The notes: generated by a model from the sequence alone, not told the origin. DNA of 64,000 nt from Hymenobacter cyanobacteriorum (GCF_022631375.1 NZ_JALBGC010000007.1:124001-188000), one strand, 5' to 3'. Counted from the stretch's first letter, positions 43,050 through 51,745 are shown. A program made the numbers and translations.

Positions 43050-44234
43050 ATGTCTAACACCGCATATATCGTAGCTGGTTACCGCACGGCCGTGGGCAAA
43101 GCGCCCCGCGGCGGTTTCCGCTTCACCCGGCCCGACGACCTCGCCGCCGCCGTTATCAAACACCTCGTGGCCGAAGTGCCCGCCCTCGACCCCACGCGCA
43201 TCGACGACGTTATCGTCGGCAACGCTGTGCCCGAGGCCGAGCAGGGCCTGCAAATGGGCCGCCTGATTTCGCTGCTGGCCCTGCCCATCAACGTGCCCGG
43301 CCTCATCGTGAACCGCTATTGCGGCTCTGGCGTCGAGACCATTGCCATGGCCGTGGGCAAAATCAACGCCGGTATGGCCGACTGCATCATCGCGGGTGGC
43401 ACCGAGAGCATGAGCATGGTGCCCACCGTGGGCTGGAAAACCGTGCCCAACTACAACCTGGCCATGAAGCACCCCGACTACTACATGGGCATGGGCCTCA
43501 CCGCCGAAGCCGTAGCCAACGACTACAAAATCACCCGCCAGGACCAGGACGAATTCTCTTATAACTCGCACCAGAAGGCCATTAAAGCCATTCAGGCCGG
43601 CAAGTTTGCCAAGAGCATCGTGCCCATCACGGTTGAGGAAACCTACGTGGACGCCGTCACCGGCAAGAAGAAAAACCGCACCTACGTGGTGGATACCGAC
43701 GAAGGCCCCCGCGCCGATACCTCGGTAGAAGCCCTGGGCAAGCTGCGCCCCGTATTTGCCGCCAACGGCACCGTCACGGCTGGCAACTCGTCCCAGACTT
43801 CCGACGGCGCGGCCTTCGTGCTCGTGATGTCGGAGCGCATGGTGAAGGAGCTGAACCTGGAGCCCATCGCCCGCATGGTGAACTACGCTTCCGAAGGCGT
43901 CGACCCGCGCATCATGGGCATGGGCCCCATCAAAGCCGTGCCGAAAGTCCTCAAGCAAGCCGGCCTGAAACTCGATGATATCGACCTATTCGAGCTCAAC
44001 GAAGCCTTCGCCTCGCAATCACTGGCCGTGGTGCGCGAGCTCGGCATCGACCCTGAGAAGCTGAACGTAAACGGCGGCGCCATTGCCTTGGGCCACCCGC
44101 TGGGCTGCTCCGGCGCCAAGCTCAGCATCCAGCTCTTCGACGAGTTGCGCGAGCGCGGCAAGAAGTACGGCATGGTCACGGCCTGCGTGGGCGGCGGCCA
44201 GGGCGTCGCCGGCATCTACGAGCTGCTGAAGTAG
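43050..44234 (+). CDS. fadA: acetyl-CoA acyltransferase (thiolase)
   Basis: Thiolytically cleaves 3-ketoacyl-CoA to acetyl-CoA plus shortened acyl-CoA. At 394 residues, the nucleophile motif NRYCGSGVE has Cys near 91, GGTESMSMVP follows, the His motif is GGAIALGHPLGCSGAK near 348, and the second Cys is in TACVGGGQGVAG near 380. It starts 13 bases after the nuclease-like gene and is probably in the same operon as the fusion enzyme. Confidence 0.93.
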   Translation: MSNTAYIVAGYRTAVGKAPRGGFRFTRPDDLAAAVIKHLVAEVPALDPTRIDDVIVGNAVPEAEQGLQMGRLISLLALPINVPGLIVNRYCGSGVETIAMAVGKINAGMADCIIAGGTESMSMVPTVGWKTVPNYNLAMKHPDYYMGMGLTAEAVANDYKITRQDQDEFSYNSHQKAIKAIQAGKFAKSIVPITVEETYVDAVTGKKKNRTYVVDTDEGPRADTSVEALGKLRPVFAANGTVTAGNSSQTSDGAAFVLVMSERMVKELNLEPIARMVNYASEGVDPRIMGMGPIKAVPKVLKQAGLKLDDIDLFELNEAFASQSLAVVRELGIDPEKLNVNGGAIALGHPLGCSGAKLSIQLFDELRERGKKYGMVTACVGGGQGVAGIYELLK

Positions 44235-44270
44235 CCGTCGTTGTTTAGAAGAACGTCATCCAGCCAGAAC

Positions 44271-44360
44271 GTCATGCTGAACGCAGTGAAGCATCTCTAC
44301 CGCAGCAGTAATCAATAGTGATTGCAGCAAAGAGGAAGAGGTGCTTCACTCGCTTATGCC
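44271..44360. repeat. decayed repeat of the GTCATGCTGAACGCAG family
   Basis: A left arm matching the element at 61067 (GTCATGCTGAACGCAGTGAA) is followed by a poorly matching right side (GGTGCTTCACTCGC). It looks like a degraded inverted repeat ahead of the yggL start. Confidence 0.6.
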
Positions 44361-44383
44361 GTAAACAATCTCAAGTATATCTG

Positions 44384-44695
44384 ATGAAAAAGCGACTGCG
44401 CAAGAAGCTTCGGCTTCGGGAGTTTCAGGAAGTGGGCTTCTCAGTGAAGTTCGATTTGAAGTTGCCTGACAGCAAAGCGGAGGACGATTTTGGTGACCGG
44501 CTAATCAATGCGATTGAGTCAAACCACCTGCTTTTGGGTGGTGGACTTAATGATTTTTTCGTACAATCTGATTCGAGCCGGAAAACTTCGGAAACTGACC
44601 GCCAAGCTGTAGAGGCTTGGCTGCAGCAGCAGCCCGAAGTAGCTGCTATAACTATTGGCCCGTTAGTAGATGCTTGGTACGGCTTTTTCAACTAG
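44384..44695 (+). CDS. yggL: YggL (DUF469) family 50S ribosome-binding protein
   Basis: A 103-residue protein: MKKRLRKKLRLREFQEVGFS at the N-terminus, GGGLNDFFVQSD in the middle and AITIGPLVDAWYGFFN at the C-terminus match the YggL family, which associates with the large ribosomal subunit in E. coli. ATG 44384 begins the family match. Its position inside a fatty-acid locus is odd. A terminator ends it. Confidence 0.83.
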   Translation: MKKRLRKKLRLREFQEVGFSVKFDLKLPDSKAEDDFGDRLINAIESNHLLLGGGLNDFFVQSDSSRKTSETDRQAVEAWLQQQPEVAAITIGPLVDAWYGFFN

Positions 44696-44713
44696 AGCCC
44701 TGCTAAAATTCAG

Positions 44714-44740
44714 GAAAACCCCGCGCAATCGGGGTTTTCT
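44714..44740 (+). terminator. terminator after yggL
   Basis: GAAAACCCCG / CGGGGTTTTC stem with a 6-base loop and following T-rich bases, 18 bases past the stop. Confidence 0.85.
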
Positions 44741-44750
44741 TTCGCCGATA

Positions 44751-44768
44751 TAGTAGGCGTGCCTAACA
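44751..44768. promoter_or_regulatory. palindromic operator A upstream of acyl-CoA dehydrogenase
   Basis: TAGTAGGC GT GCCTAACA, sharing the GCCTAACA half-site with the marR upstream palindrome. It covers the probable -33 region of a weak promoter (TATCTTGC at 44778-44785). Confidence 0.65.
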
Positions 44769-44777
44769 TATTTTTCT

Positions 44778-44785
44778 TATCTTGC
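44778..44785 (+). promoter_or_regulatory. variant -7 box TATCTTGC before acyl-CoA dehydrogenase
   Basis: A TAnnTTGC variant lying between two palindromic operators, about 83 bases before the ATG. Confidence 0.3.
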
Positions 44786-44819
44786 AACACTAAACCGCCG
44801 GCCCCTTTGTTTCTGCAAT

Positions 44820-44837
44820 TAGTAGGCTAGCCTAACA
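44820..44837. promoter_or_regulatory. palindromic operator B upstream of acyl-CoA dehydrogenase
   Basis: TAGTAGGC TA GCCTAACA, with arms identical to operator A and centre 69 bases downstream. It lies in the likely mRNA leader, 31 bases before the ATG. Two sites could support co-operative or looping repression. Confidence 0.65.
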
Positions 44838-44868
44838 CTTTTCAACTCCACACCCCACCCCAACCGTC

Positions 44869-46659
44869 ATGGAAGTAACGCAGCAAGCCAGCCTGAAGGG
44901 CGGCGAATTCATCATCAAGCCGACCGATGCCCAGAGCGTCTTCACCCCGGCCGACTTCACCGAGGAGCAGAACATGATGCACCAAACCTGCATCGACTTC
45001 GTGCAAACGGAGGTTTCACCCCTGCTCGAGCGCCTCGACAACCAGGAGGAAGGCCTCATGCGCGGCCTGATGGAGAAGGCTGGCCAGCTCGGCCTGTTTG
45101 GCGTGAGCGTGCCCGAGCAGTTCGGCGGCCTCGACATGGACTTCCCCACCGCCTTGCGCGTGACGGAAGGCGTGGGCGGCGGCCACTCGTTCCCGGTGGC
45201 TTTCGCGGCCCACACCGGTATTGCCCTGCTGCCCATTCTGTACTTCGGCAACGACGAGCAGAAGGCCAAGTACCTGCCCGGCCTCACCGATGGCTCGTTG
45301 ATGGGCGCCTACTGCCTCACCGAGCCCGGCTCGGGCTCCGACGCGTTGGGGGCTAAAACCAAAGCCGTCCTCAACGCTGAAGGCACGCACTACGTGCTGA
45401 ACGGCCAGAAAATGTGGATTACCAACGCCGGTTTCGCCGACGTGTTCATCGTGTTTGCCCAGATTGACGGCGACAAGTTCACCGGTTTCATCGTGGAGAA
45501 ATCGACGCCCGGCCTAAGCCTTGGCAACGAGGAGCACAAGATGGGCATCAAAGGCAGCAGCACCCGCCAAGTGTTCCTGACCGATGCGCAGGTGCCCAAG
45601 GAGAACGTGCTGGGCGAGATTGGCAAAGGCCACCTCATCGCCTTCAACGTGCTGAACATCGGCCGCATCAAGCTGGCTGCTGCCTGCCTGGGCGCCACCA
45701 AAATGGGCGCTACCCAGAGTATCCGCTACGCCAACGAGCGGGTGCAGTTTAAGCTGCCCATCTCGAAATTCGGCGCGATTCGCTACAAATTGGCTCAGCA
45801 GGCCATCCGCATCTACGCCGTCGAGTCGGCCATTTACCGCGCCGGTTCCGACATCTACCGCATGGAGCAGCAGCTCATGGCCGAAGGCAAAGGCGCCAAC
45901 GAAGCCCTGCTCGGTGCCGCCCGCGAGTTTGCCGTGGAGTGCGCCATTCTGAAAGTAGAAGGCTCGGAAGTGCTTGACTACGTAGTAGATGAAGGCGTGC
46001 AGATTTACGGCGGCTACGGCTTCTCGGCCGACTACCCGATGGACCGCGCTTACCGGGATGCCCGCATCAACCGCATCTTCGAAGGCACCAATGAAATCAA
46101 CCGCCTGCTGGCCGTTGACATGATTTTGAAGAAGGGCCTGAAAGGCGAAATCGACCTGATGGGCCCCGCCCAGGCCGTGCAGCAGGAGCTGATGAGCATT
46201 CCGAGCATGAGCCAGGACGAGGAAACCGGCCTGTTCAGCAAGGAGTTGAAAACCATCGCCAACCTGAAAAAGGCCATCCTGATGGTGGCCGGCTCGGCCG
46301 TGCAGAAATTCACCGCCACCCTCGCCAAAGAGCAGGAACTGCTGATGAACATCGCCGACATGGCCATCAAAACCTACATCGCCGAAAGCACCATCCTGCG
46401 CGTGGAGAAAGAAGCCGCCGCCAAAGGCGAAGAAGCCTTGGCCCTGCAAGCCGACATCGCCCGCGTGTACCTGGCCGACGCCGTGGACACCGTGGAGAAG
46501 GCCGGCAAAGACGCCATCGGCAGCATGGCCGAAGGCGACGAGCAACGCCTGCTGCTCATGGGCCTCAAGCGCTTCACCAAAGCCGAGCTCATCAACGTGA
46601 AGGAGTCGCGCCGCCGCATTGCTGCCAAGCTGATTGAGGCGAACGAGTACGTATTCTAG
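44869..46659 (+). CDS. acyl-CoA dehydrogenase
   Basis: Catalyses the first, FAD-dependent step of beta-oxidation. At 596 residues, the ACAD core covers about 30-410 with AYCLTEPGSGSDALGAKTKA near 145-164, WITNAGFADVF near 184, QIYGGYGFSADYPMDRAYRD near 383 and IFEGTNEINR near 406. A C-terminal helical extension of about 180 residues resembles very-long-chain type enzymes. The family places the catalytic Glu near the IYGGYG or an earlier helix; I do not assign it. Two copies of the MarR-type palindrome lie in its promoter. Confidence 0.93.
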   Translation: MEVTQQASLKGGEFIIKPTDAQSVFTPADFTEEQNMMHQTCIDFVQTEVSPLLERLDNQEEGLMRGLMEKAGQLGLFGVSVPEQFGGLDMDFPTALRVTEGVGGGHSFPVAFAAHTGIALLPILYFGNDEQKAKYLPGLTDGSLMGAYCLTEPGSGSDALGAKTKAVLNAEGTHYVLNGQKMWITNAGFADVFIVFAQIDGDKFTGFIVEKSTPGLSLGNEEHKMGIKGSSTRQVFLTDAQVPKENVLGEIGKGHLIAFNVLNIGRIKLAAACLGATKMGATQSIRYANERVQFKLPISKFGAIRYKLAQQAIRIYAVESAIYRAGSDIYRMEQQLMAEGKGANEALLGAAREFAVECAILKVEGSEVLDYVVDEGVQIYGGYGFSADYPMDRAYRDARINRIFEGTNEINRLLAVDMILKKGLKGEIDLMGPAQAVQQELMSIPSMSQDEETGLFSKELKTIANLKKAILMVAGSAVQKFTATLAKEQELLMNIADMAIKTYIAESTILRVEKEAAAKGEEALALQADIARVYLADAVDTVEKAGKDAIGSMAEGDEQRLLLMGLKRFTKAELINVKESRRRIAAKLIEANEYVF

Positions 46660-46664
46660 CACGC

Positions 46665-46698
46665 TGTCATTCCGAGCAACGCGAGGAATCTGATAAGC
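46665..46698. repeat. single arm of the TGTCATTCCGAGC family
   Basis: TGTCATTCCGAGCAACGCGA, then GGAATCTGATAAGC, starts 5 bases after the acyl-CoA dehydrogenase stop and abuts a terminator. No partner arm. Confidence 0.7.
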
Positions 46699-46734
46699 AA
46701 AAAGGCCGCTCCCGGTTTCGGGAGCGGCCTTTTT
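46699..46734. terminator. bidirectional terminator
   Basis: AAAAAGGCCGCTCCCG / CGGGAGCGGCCTTTTT perfect 16-base stem with a 4-base loop between convergent genes. Confidence 0.92.
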
Positions 46735-46735
46735 C

Positions 46736-46762
46736 GTAGCGCGGATTTTGTAGTCCGCGAGT
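46736..46762. repeat. single arm of the GTAGCGCGGA family
   Basis: GTAGCGCGGATTTTGTAGTC, then CGCGAGT, matches the arm of the perfect element at 30688-30715 with one change. It lies directly after the terminator. Confidence 0.8.
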
Positions 46763-46773
46763 CAGTAAGCTGG

Positions 46774-48246
46774 TTACTTCACCACAATCTTATCCAGCTG
46801 CAAGGCGGCCGATTTCTTGCTCGGCCGGCTCACGCCGATAATGGTTTTCTCATTCAGCCAGGTCGTGAAATCCTTCACATAGGCCAGCTGCTGGTCGTCG
46901 GCCACGTTCAGTTTCAACCGCTCGGGCGCGCTGATTACGCCGGTTTGGGCATTAACCTTTCGCAAATAGAGGTCGGACTTTTTATTAATGTTTTCGAGCG
47001 TGAGTAGTTGCACCGTGCCACCAAATACCGCCGCCCGGAAACCGATGCCCGTGTAGCTGTCGATGGCCGGGGCCACCTGGTCCTTCGCCACGATGCTGTG
47101 CCAGGTAGGCGCGCCAAACTCGTTGTAGCCGAACAGGTGCAGCTCGCGGGCGTGCACCGGCGCCTCGCTGCCACCTTCCTCAAAATGCCGCTCGCCGATG
47201 ACGACGAGTTGCTTATCCGGCGTCAGGAGCATATCGGCCAGGTAAATATCGTCGAGGCGAGTAGCGGCGGTGCCGCTGGCTTTGGCTACTTCGGCCAGGT
47301 ATTCGGGCGTAAAGCGGAATTCGGGCGAAAACTTCATGTCGCCGTTGCCGCTGAAGTCGAATTTCACCACTTTCAGGCTGTAGTATTCGCCCGTGGCATA
47401 GTCGGCGCAGATGGCGGCGGCGTAGAGGCTGCCGTCGCCCAGCACCGTGAATTTAGCGTCGCGCACCGTCACGGTTTTGCCACCGAACACGCCGCCCACC
47501 GGCACGCCTAACACCTTGATTTCGGGCGAAGTACCGGCCGGGTAGCGGCGCACCGTCAGCTTCTTCATGCCATCGCTGATGAGCGTGACGTACTGCGTGC
47601 CATCATTTGCAACGTGCACGGCCGGCGAGAAAAAGTCGCCCAGCGTGCGGAAATCGTAGTTTTTGTCTTCGATTTTATTGCCGCTCTGGTCAAACAGCGT
47701 GGCGGCCATGCTCTTCACCTGCTGCTCGCGGGTGAAGTAGCGAAAGGCCAGCACGCGCGAGCCATCGGGCGAGATGCTCACGCCGGGCCGGCGGTCGCGT
47801 GGGGCCACGGCCATCAGCACTTTGGGTGCGGCTTTCTGGCCTCCCTGCAGGCTCACGGGTACCAGCGTCAGGTTCTGGCCATTGTCGTCCTTGTGGTGCA
47901 GCACCACCAGCGCCTGCTGCGTGCCGCGCCCGAAAGCCTCCACTGTTTCGCCGGGATTGATGGGAATGGTCGTGCTCCACTGCTTTTTCAGGTCGGCATC
48001 GTAGCGCTCCACCGAATAGCTGCCCGAACTCTGGTGCGCCAGAATCACAAAGCCCGAACCATCGGCTAGGGCCAGCGTTTTGTGGGGCACTCGCATGTCG
48101 TAGCGGTCGGCCCCCTGCTCGGGCAGGTAGCTGAATGGGGTCGACTTCACCTTCTGGGCCCAAGCATTATCGGCATATACTACGCTACTTATTAAGCTCA
48201 ACAATAGCGCAAAGCGGGGTATAAAATTTTGGCGTCGATTCGTCAT
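46774..48246 (-). CDS. secreted hypothetical protein, probable beta-propeller
   Basis: A 490-residue protein with a signal peptide (ends near DNAWAQ, residue 30) and a body of repeating beta-rich segments, such as KTLALADGSGFVILAHQSSG and KQLVVIGERHFEEGG near 300. It suggests a propeller. No family name is recognised. ATG 48246 is chosen because it begins the signal peptide and a -7 box lies 31 bases upstream; the longer open reading runs through that promoter. Confidence 0.72.
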   Translation of the reverse strand: MTNRRQNFIPRFALLLSLISSVVYADNAWAQKVKSTPFSYLPEQGADRYDMRVPHKTLALADGSGFVILAHQSSGSYSVERYDADLKKQWSTTIPINPGETVEAFGRGTQQALVVLHHKDDNGQNLTLVPVSLQGGQKAAPKVLMAVAPRDRRPGVSISPDGSRVLAFRYFTREQQVKSMAATLFDQSGNKIEDKNYDFRTLGDFFSPAVHVANDGTQYVTLISDGMKKLTVRRYPAGTSPEIKVLGVPVGGVFGGKTVTVRDAKFTVLGDGSLYAAAICADYATGEYYSLKVVKFDFSGNGDMKFSPEFRFTPEYLAEVAKASGTAATRLDDIYLADMLLTPDKQLVVIGERHFEEGGSEAPVHARELHLFGYNEFGAPTWHSIVAKDQVAPAIDSYTGIGFRAAVFGGTVQLLTLENINKKSDLYLRKVNAQTGVISAPERLKLNVADDQQLAYVKDFTTWLNEKTIIGVSRPSKKSAALQLDKIVVK

Positions 48247-48276
48247 AAAAGGAAAAATAGTGAACAGGAAGCTGGT

Positions 48277-48284
48277 CAAAAGTA
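48277..48284 (-). promoter_or_regulatory. -7 box TACTTTTG for the secreted hypothetical gene
   Basis: A TAnnTTTG on the minus strand, 30 bases upstream of the ATG at 48246. No TTG at -33. Confidence 0.45.
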
Positions 48285-48521
48285 CCCAATATGGGCTTTG
48301 ATAACACCGGTTTGGCCGGATTATGGCTAGGCGCGCCGGGGCAGCTAACAAAAAAGTATTCCAAGCATAACACTTCGTTGGCCATTCCCGTAAAGGGAGC
48401 CCGTTTACTTTGCAGTTGTTCAGCGCGCCCAACCGGGGCCGCTCACAGTCAGCAAGAAAGCTTCCACTATCCCGGCCGCGAAAATATTTGCATTGGGCGA
48501 GCATATTGGGCTTTTGAACGG
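48285..48521. other. intergenic region between divergent promoters
   Basis: The 334 bases between the starts at 48246 and 48581 carry one promoter at each end. The middle is less GC-rich, with no recognised gene, repeat or hairpin. Confidence 0.5.
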
Positions 48522-48526
48522 TTTTG

Positions 48527-48557
48527 TTGAACAAACCTCAGTTGCGTCGTACCTTTG
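48527..48557 (+). promoter_or_regulatory. promoter of the 73-residue secreted peptide gene
   Basis: TTG (48527-48529), 20 bases, TACCTTTG (48550-48557): full match to the Bacteroidota consensus. Leader to the ATG is about 18 bases. Confidence 0.75.
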
Positions 48558-48580
48558 TCGCCGCGATATCTACTATTATT

Positions 48581-48802
48581 ATGAAATCTCTGTTTAAGTT
48601 CGCTCTTTTATCCGCACTCATTGTTGGTGGCAGGTTGGCCAAACAGCCCGCTCCAGCGACCATGGCACAGGCTACGCCAGTTGCTAATAACGGGTCGGTA
48701 GTGCTGGTGCATCAGGTGCTCACTTCGGAGCCCGTGCCGCCAGCCCAAGAGCAAAACCAGCCGCAGCACAGCGGCAACGGCCTAATCGCCGAGCTGTTTT
48801 AG
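48581..48802 (+). CDS. small exported hypothetical protein
   Basis: A 73-residue protein with a hydrophobic start (MKSLFKFALLSALIVGG) followed by a Pro/Gln-rich, low-complexity mature part (PVPPAQEQNQPQHSGNG). It matches no family. A full promoter 24 bases upstream and a terminator 12 bases downstream mark it as a genuine, monocistronic gene. Confidence 0.68.
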   Translation: MKSLFKFALLSALIVGGRLAKQPAPATMAQATPVANNGSVVLVHQVLTSEPVPPAQEQNQPQHSGNGLIAELF

Positions 48803-48813
48803 CCAGCTTGGAG

Positions 48814-48843
48814 AACGACTTTTTTAAAGGTCGTTTTTTTTTG
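48814..48843 (+). terminator. terminator after the small exported protein
   Basis: AACGAC / GTCGTT stem with an A/T-rich loop and a run of eight T. Confidence 0.75.
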
Positions 48844-48871
48844 CCCACCCCAAAACGATTGCGGAACTTCT

Positions 48872-50971
48872 TTAGCTAATCCGACTCCAGTTCACCGCTG
48901 TGGCAGGCAGGCTTTCGATATGATGGCGGATGGCGGCATTGGCTGGGTTCGTCAAGTCAGGGTCGTTAGTCAGAATGGTTTGAGCCGCCGCCCGGCTCTC
49001 GCTCAGAATGCGGCCGTCTTTGGCCAGGTCGGCAATCAGTAAATCCAGCACGCCGCTTTGCTGGGTGCCCATCAGGTCGCCGGGGCCGCGCAGCTTCAGG
49101 TCGATGTCGGCAATTTCGAAGCCGTTGTTGGTCCGCACCATCGTTTCGAGGCGGGTCCGGGCATCCTTGCTCAGCTTGAAGCCCGTCATCAGGATGCAAT
49201 AGCTCTGGTCGGCCCCGCGGCCCACGCGGCCGCGCAACTGGTGCAGCTGCGAGAGGCCAAACCGCTCAGCCGATTCAATCACCATCACCGAAGCGTTGGG
49301 TACGTTCACGCCCACCTCAATCACGGTGGTGGCCACCATAATCTGGGTTTCCTTCTTGATGAAGCGCTGCATCTCGTAGTCCTTCTCCTCGGCCTTCATG
49401 CGTCCGTGCACGATGCTGATTTGGAACTCCGGAAAGGCCCGGCTCACGCTCTCGTAGCCGTCGGTCAGGTCCTTATAGTCCATCGTTTCCGACTCTTCAA
49501 TCAGCGGGTACACGATGTACACCTGCCGGCCAATCTTCACCTGCTCCCGGATAAACTCGAATACTTTCAGGCGGTTGGCGTCGAAGCGGTGCACCGTCAC
49601 GATGGGTTTGCGGCCGGCGGGTAGTTCGTCAATCACGCTCACGTCGAGGTCGCCGTAGAGCGTCATGGCCAGGGTGCGCGGGATGGGCGTGGCCGTCATC
49701 ACCAGCACATGCGGGATGATGTGGGGGTTTTTCTGCCATAGTTTCGAGCGTTGCGCCACGCCGAAGCGGTGCTGCTCGTCCATAATTGTCAGGCCCAGGT
49801 TGCGGAACTGCACCACGTCTTCGAGCAGGGCGTGGGTGCCCACCAGCATGTGCAGGGTGCCATCGCGCAGGGCCTCGTGCAGCACGCGGCGGTCTTTGGT
49901 GCGGGTACTACCCGTGAGCTTGCCAATCTGGATGCCCAGCGCGTCGGCGTACTGTTTCAGGCCCACGTAATGCTGGTCGGCCAGAATCTCGGTGGGGGCC
50001 ATGATGCAGCTTTGCGCGCCGTTGTCGGCCGCCATCAGCATGGCGATGAAGGCCACGATGGTTTTGCCCGAGCCCACGTCGCCCTGCAACAGCCGGTTCA
50101 TCTGCTTGCCCGCACAGAAGTCCTTGTAGATATCGTGGATAACGCGCTTCTGCGCCCCGGTCAGGTCAAACGGCAGGTGGTTTTTGTAGAAGTCAACCAA
50201 GGTCGGCACCTGGTTGAAAATCTGTCCGGCCAACGTCACCTTGCGTTGGTCGCGCTGGCGCAGCAACTTCAGCTGCACGTAGAACAGTTCCTCGAATTTC
50301 AGCCGGAACTTAGCCGCGGCCAGCAGCTCGTTGCTCTGCGGAAAGTGAATCTGCTGCATCGCCTGGGCCTTGGGCATCAGTGCATAATGCTCAATCAGGG
50401 CCGGCGACAGCGACTCGGTGATGTGGGGAATAGCCAGCTTCAGTAGCTCGCCTACCATGCGCATAATAGCCTTGCTATCGACGCGGTGGTAGTTCTTAAG
50501 CTTCTCGGAAGTGTTGTACACCGGCTGCAGGAAGCTCTGGCCGGGTTTGTTCTCGTTCACTTCCTCCAGCTCCGGGTGCGCCATCTGCGGCCGCCCGTTG
50601 AACATCGTCGGTTTACCGAAAACGATGTATTCCTGGTTGTTGCGGGTGTATTGCTGCACCCACTTCACCCCCTTAAACCAAACCAGCTCCAGCTCGCCGG
50701 TACCGTCGCCCACTTTGGCCGTGAGGCGCTGTTTGGGCCCTTCGCCTATAAGCTCCTTGCCGCGCAGCATGCCACGCACCTGCACGTAAGGCAGGTCGTC
50801 GTTGAGGTCGGCTACATTATATATCTGCGTCCGGTCGAGGTAGCGAAACGGGTAGCGCTGAATCAGGTCGCCGTAAGTGAACAAGCCCAACTCTTTGCCC
50901 AGCAACTGGGCCCGCTGGGTGCTGCCCACCGAGCGCAGGTGTTCGAGCCGGGTATTGAAAAAGTTACTCAT
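48872..50971 (-). CDS. recG: ATP-dependent DNA helicase RecG
   Basis: Remodels stalled forks and Holliday junctions. At 699 residues, it has an N-terminal wedge OB-fold domain, then the helicase core with Walker A QGDVGSGKTIVA near 296, TGSTRTKDRR near 350, the DEQH box TIMDEQHRFGVAQR near 393, and motif VI QLRGRVGRGADQSYC near 583. Start ATG 50971 gives MSNFFNTRLEHLRSVG. It is downstream of gldD across a heptamer inverted repeat. Confidence 0.96.
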   Translation of the reverse strand: MSNFFNTRLEHLRSVGSTQRAQLLGKELGLFTYGDLIQRYPFRYLDRTQIYNVADLNDDLPYVQVRGMLRGKELIGEGPKQRLTAKVGDGTGELELVWFKGVKWVQQYTRNNQEYIVFGKPTMFNGRPQMAHPELEEVNENKPGQSFLQPVYNTSEKLKNYHRVDSKAIMRMVGELLKLAIPHITESLSPALIEHYALMPKAQAMQQIHFPQSNELLAAAKFRLKFEELFYVQLKLLRQRDQRKVTLAGQIFNQVPTLVDFYKNHLPFDLTGAQKRVIHDIYKDFCAGKQMNRLLQGDVGSGKTIVAFIAMLMAADNGAQSCIMAPTEILADQHYVGLKQYADALGIQIGKLTGSTRTKDRRVLHEALRDGTLHMLVGTHALLEDVVQFRNLGLTIMDEQHRFGVAQRSKLWQKNPHIIPHVLVMTATPIPRTLAMTLYGDLDVSVIDELPAGRKPIVTVHRFDANRLKVFEFIREQVKIGRQVYIVYPLIEESETMDYKDLTDGYESVSRAFPEFQISIVHGRMKAEEKDYEMQRFIKKETQIMVATTVIEVGVNVPNASVMVIESAERFGLSQLHQLRGRVGRGADQSYCILMTGFKLSKDARTRLETMVRTNNGFEIADIDLKLRGPGDLMGTQQSGVLDLLIADLAKDGRILSESRAAAQTILTNDPDLTNPANAAIRHHIESLPATAVNWSRIS

Positions 50972-50980
50972 CCTTAGAAG

Positions 50981-51067
50981 AATGAGGAATGAGGAATGAG
51001 GAATGAGGAATTAGTACTGCTGACTCAGCAGCGACAATTCTTCATTCCTCATTCCTCATTCCTCATT
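50981..51067. repeat. heptamer inverted repeat filling gldD-recG spacer
   Basis: Left arm: four AATGAGG heptamers plus AATT (50981-51012). Right arm: 51036-51067, matching at 31 of 32 positions. The gldD TGA stop (51063-51065, minus strand) is the first TGA of the tract, and the other end is 9 bases before the recG ATG. Confidence 0.95.
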
Positions 51068-51647
51068 TATACTTGAGCGTGTTCAGCATGTGCACCATAT
51101 CCGTTTTCACGTACTCAATCACGGGGGCCAGCGAGTCATTATCGGTAGCCGTGCGGAAGTAGAGCGCCCCGCGCAGGAAATGGTGCGTGCTGTCCGTTGT
51201 GTAAAACTGGAACTGGCTGGGTACCTCGCCCGACAGCTCAAATACCGAGGCGCGCATGCCGCTGGGGGTCTTCAAAATGCGCTCATCGATGGCGGTTGCC
51301 TTGATTTCGTGCTTGCCTGTGAGCTTGCGCGCATCTTCCATCATCTTATTGTAGAGGCGGCGGTCGCGCTGCACGTCCATGTACGTAATCTGCACGTTGG
51401 CGTGCAGCCTGGGGTAATACACGTTAATCCAGTTCGGCTGGGCCAGATACGAAGAATCCCGTTTGATTACGGCTTCCTTCGAATACTCAAACGAATACGG
51501 CCGGTTGCCGGGCAGCTCCTGAAAGCGGTGTGGAGGCAGGTCGATGCGGTTGTAGCCTTTGGGCTTGGGCGTGAAGTCGGGGGCCGACGAGCAGCTTGCC
51601 AGCAGCACTACACCCATCAGCAACGGCAGCAGGGAAAAATATCTCAT
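51063..51647 (-). CDS. gldD: gliding motility lipoprotein GldD
   Basis: An outer-membrane-directed lipoprotein needed for gliding and type IX secretion in Flavobacterium. It has 194 residues with lipobox LLASC (Cys near 19), then YNRIDLPPHRFQELPGNRPY and INVYYPRLHANVQITYMDV, typical of GldD. In Flavobacterium gldE lies between ssb and gldD; here ssb is directly upstream with no gldE. Its own -7 box is at 51693. Confidence 0.92.
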   Translation of the reverse strand: MRYFSLLPLLMGVVLLASCSSAPDFTPKPKGYNRIDLPPHRFQELPGNRPYSFEYSKEAVIKRDSSYLAQPNWINVYYPRLHANVQITYMDVQRDRRLYNKMMEDARKLTGKHEIKATAIDERILKTPSGMRASVFELSGEVPSQFQFYTTDSTHHFLRGALYFRTATDNDSLAPVIEYVKTDMVHMLNTLKYK

Positions 51648-51692
51648 GTAGAAAGCGGCTGGGCCAGAAAACGGCCGAAGCCTTCGTAATCT

Positions 51693-51700
51693 CAAAGGTA
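51693..51700 (-). promoter_or_regulatory. -7 box TACCTTTG of gldD
   Basis: A TAnnTTTG match on the minus strand, 45 bases before the gldD ATG. No TTG at the -33 distance. Confidence 0.45.
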
Positions 51701-51718
51701 ACTGGCAACACAACGAAA

Positions 51719-51745
51719 AAAGCCCCGGCACAGTGCCAGGGCTTC
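51719..51745 (-). terminator. weak terminator after ssb
   Basis: AAGCCCcGGCA / TGCCaGGGCTT stem with one mismatch, followed on the minus strand by TTTTTTCG. Lies between the ssb stop and the gldD promoter. Confidence 0.5.
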
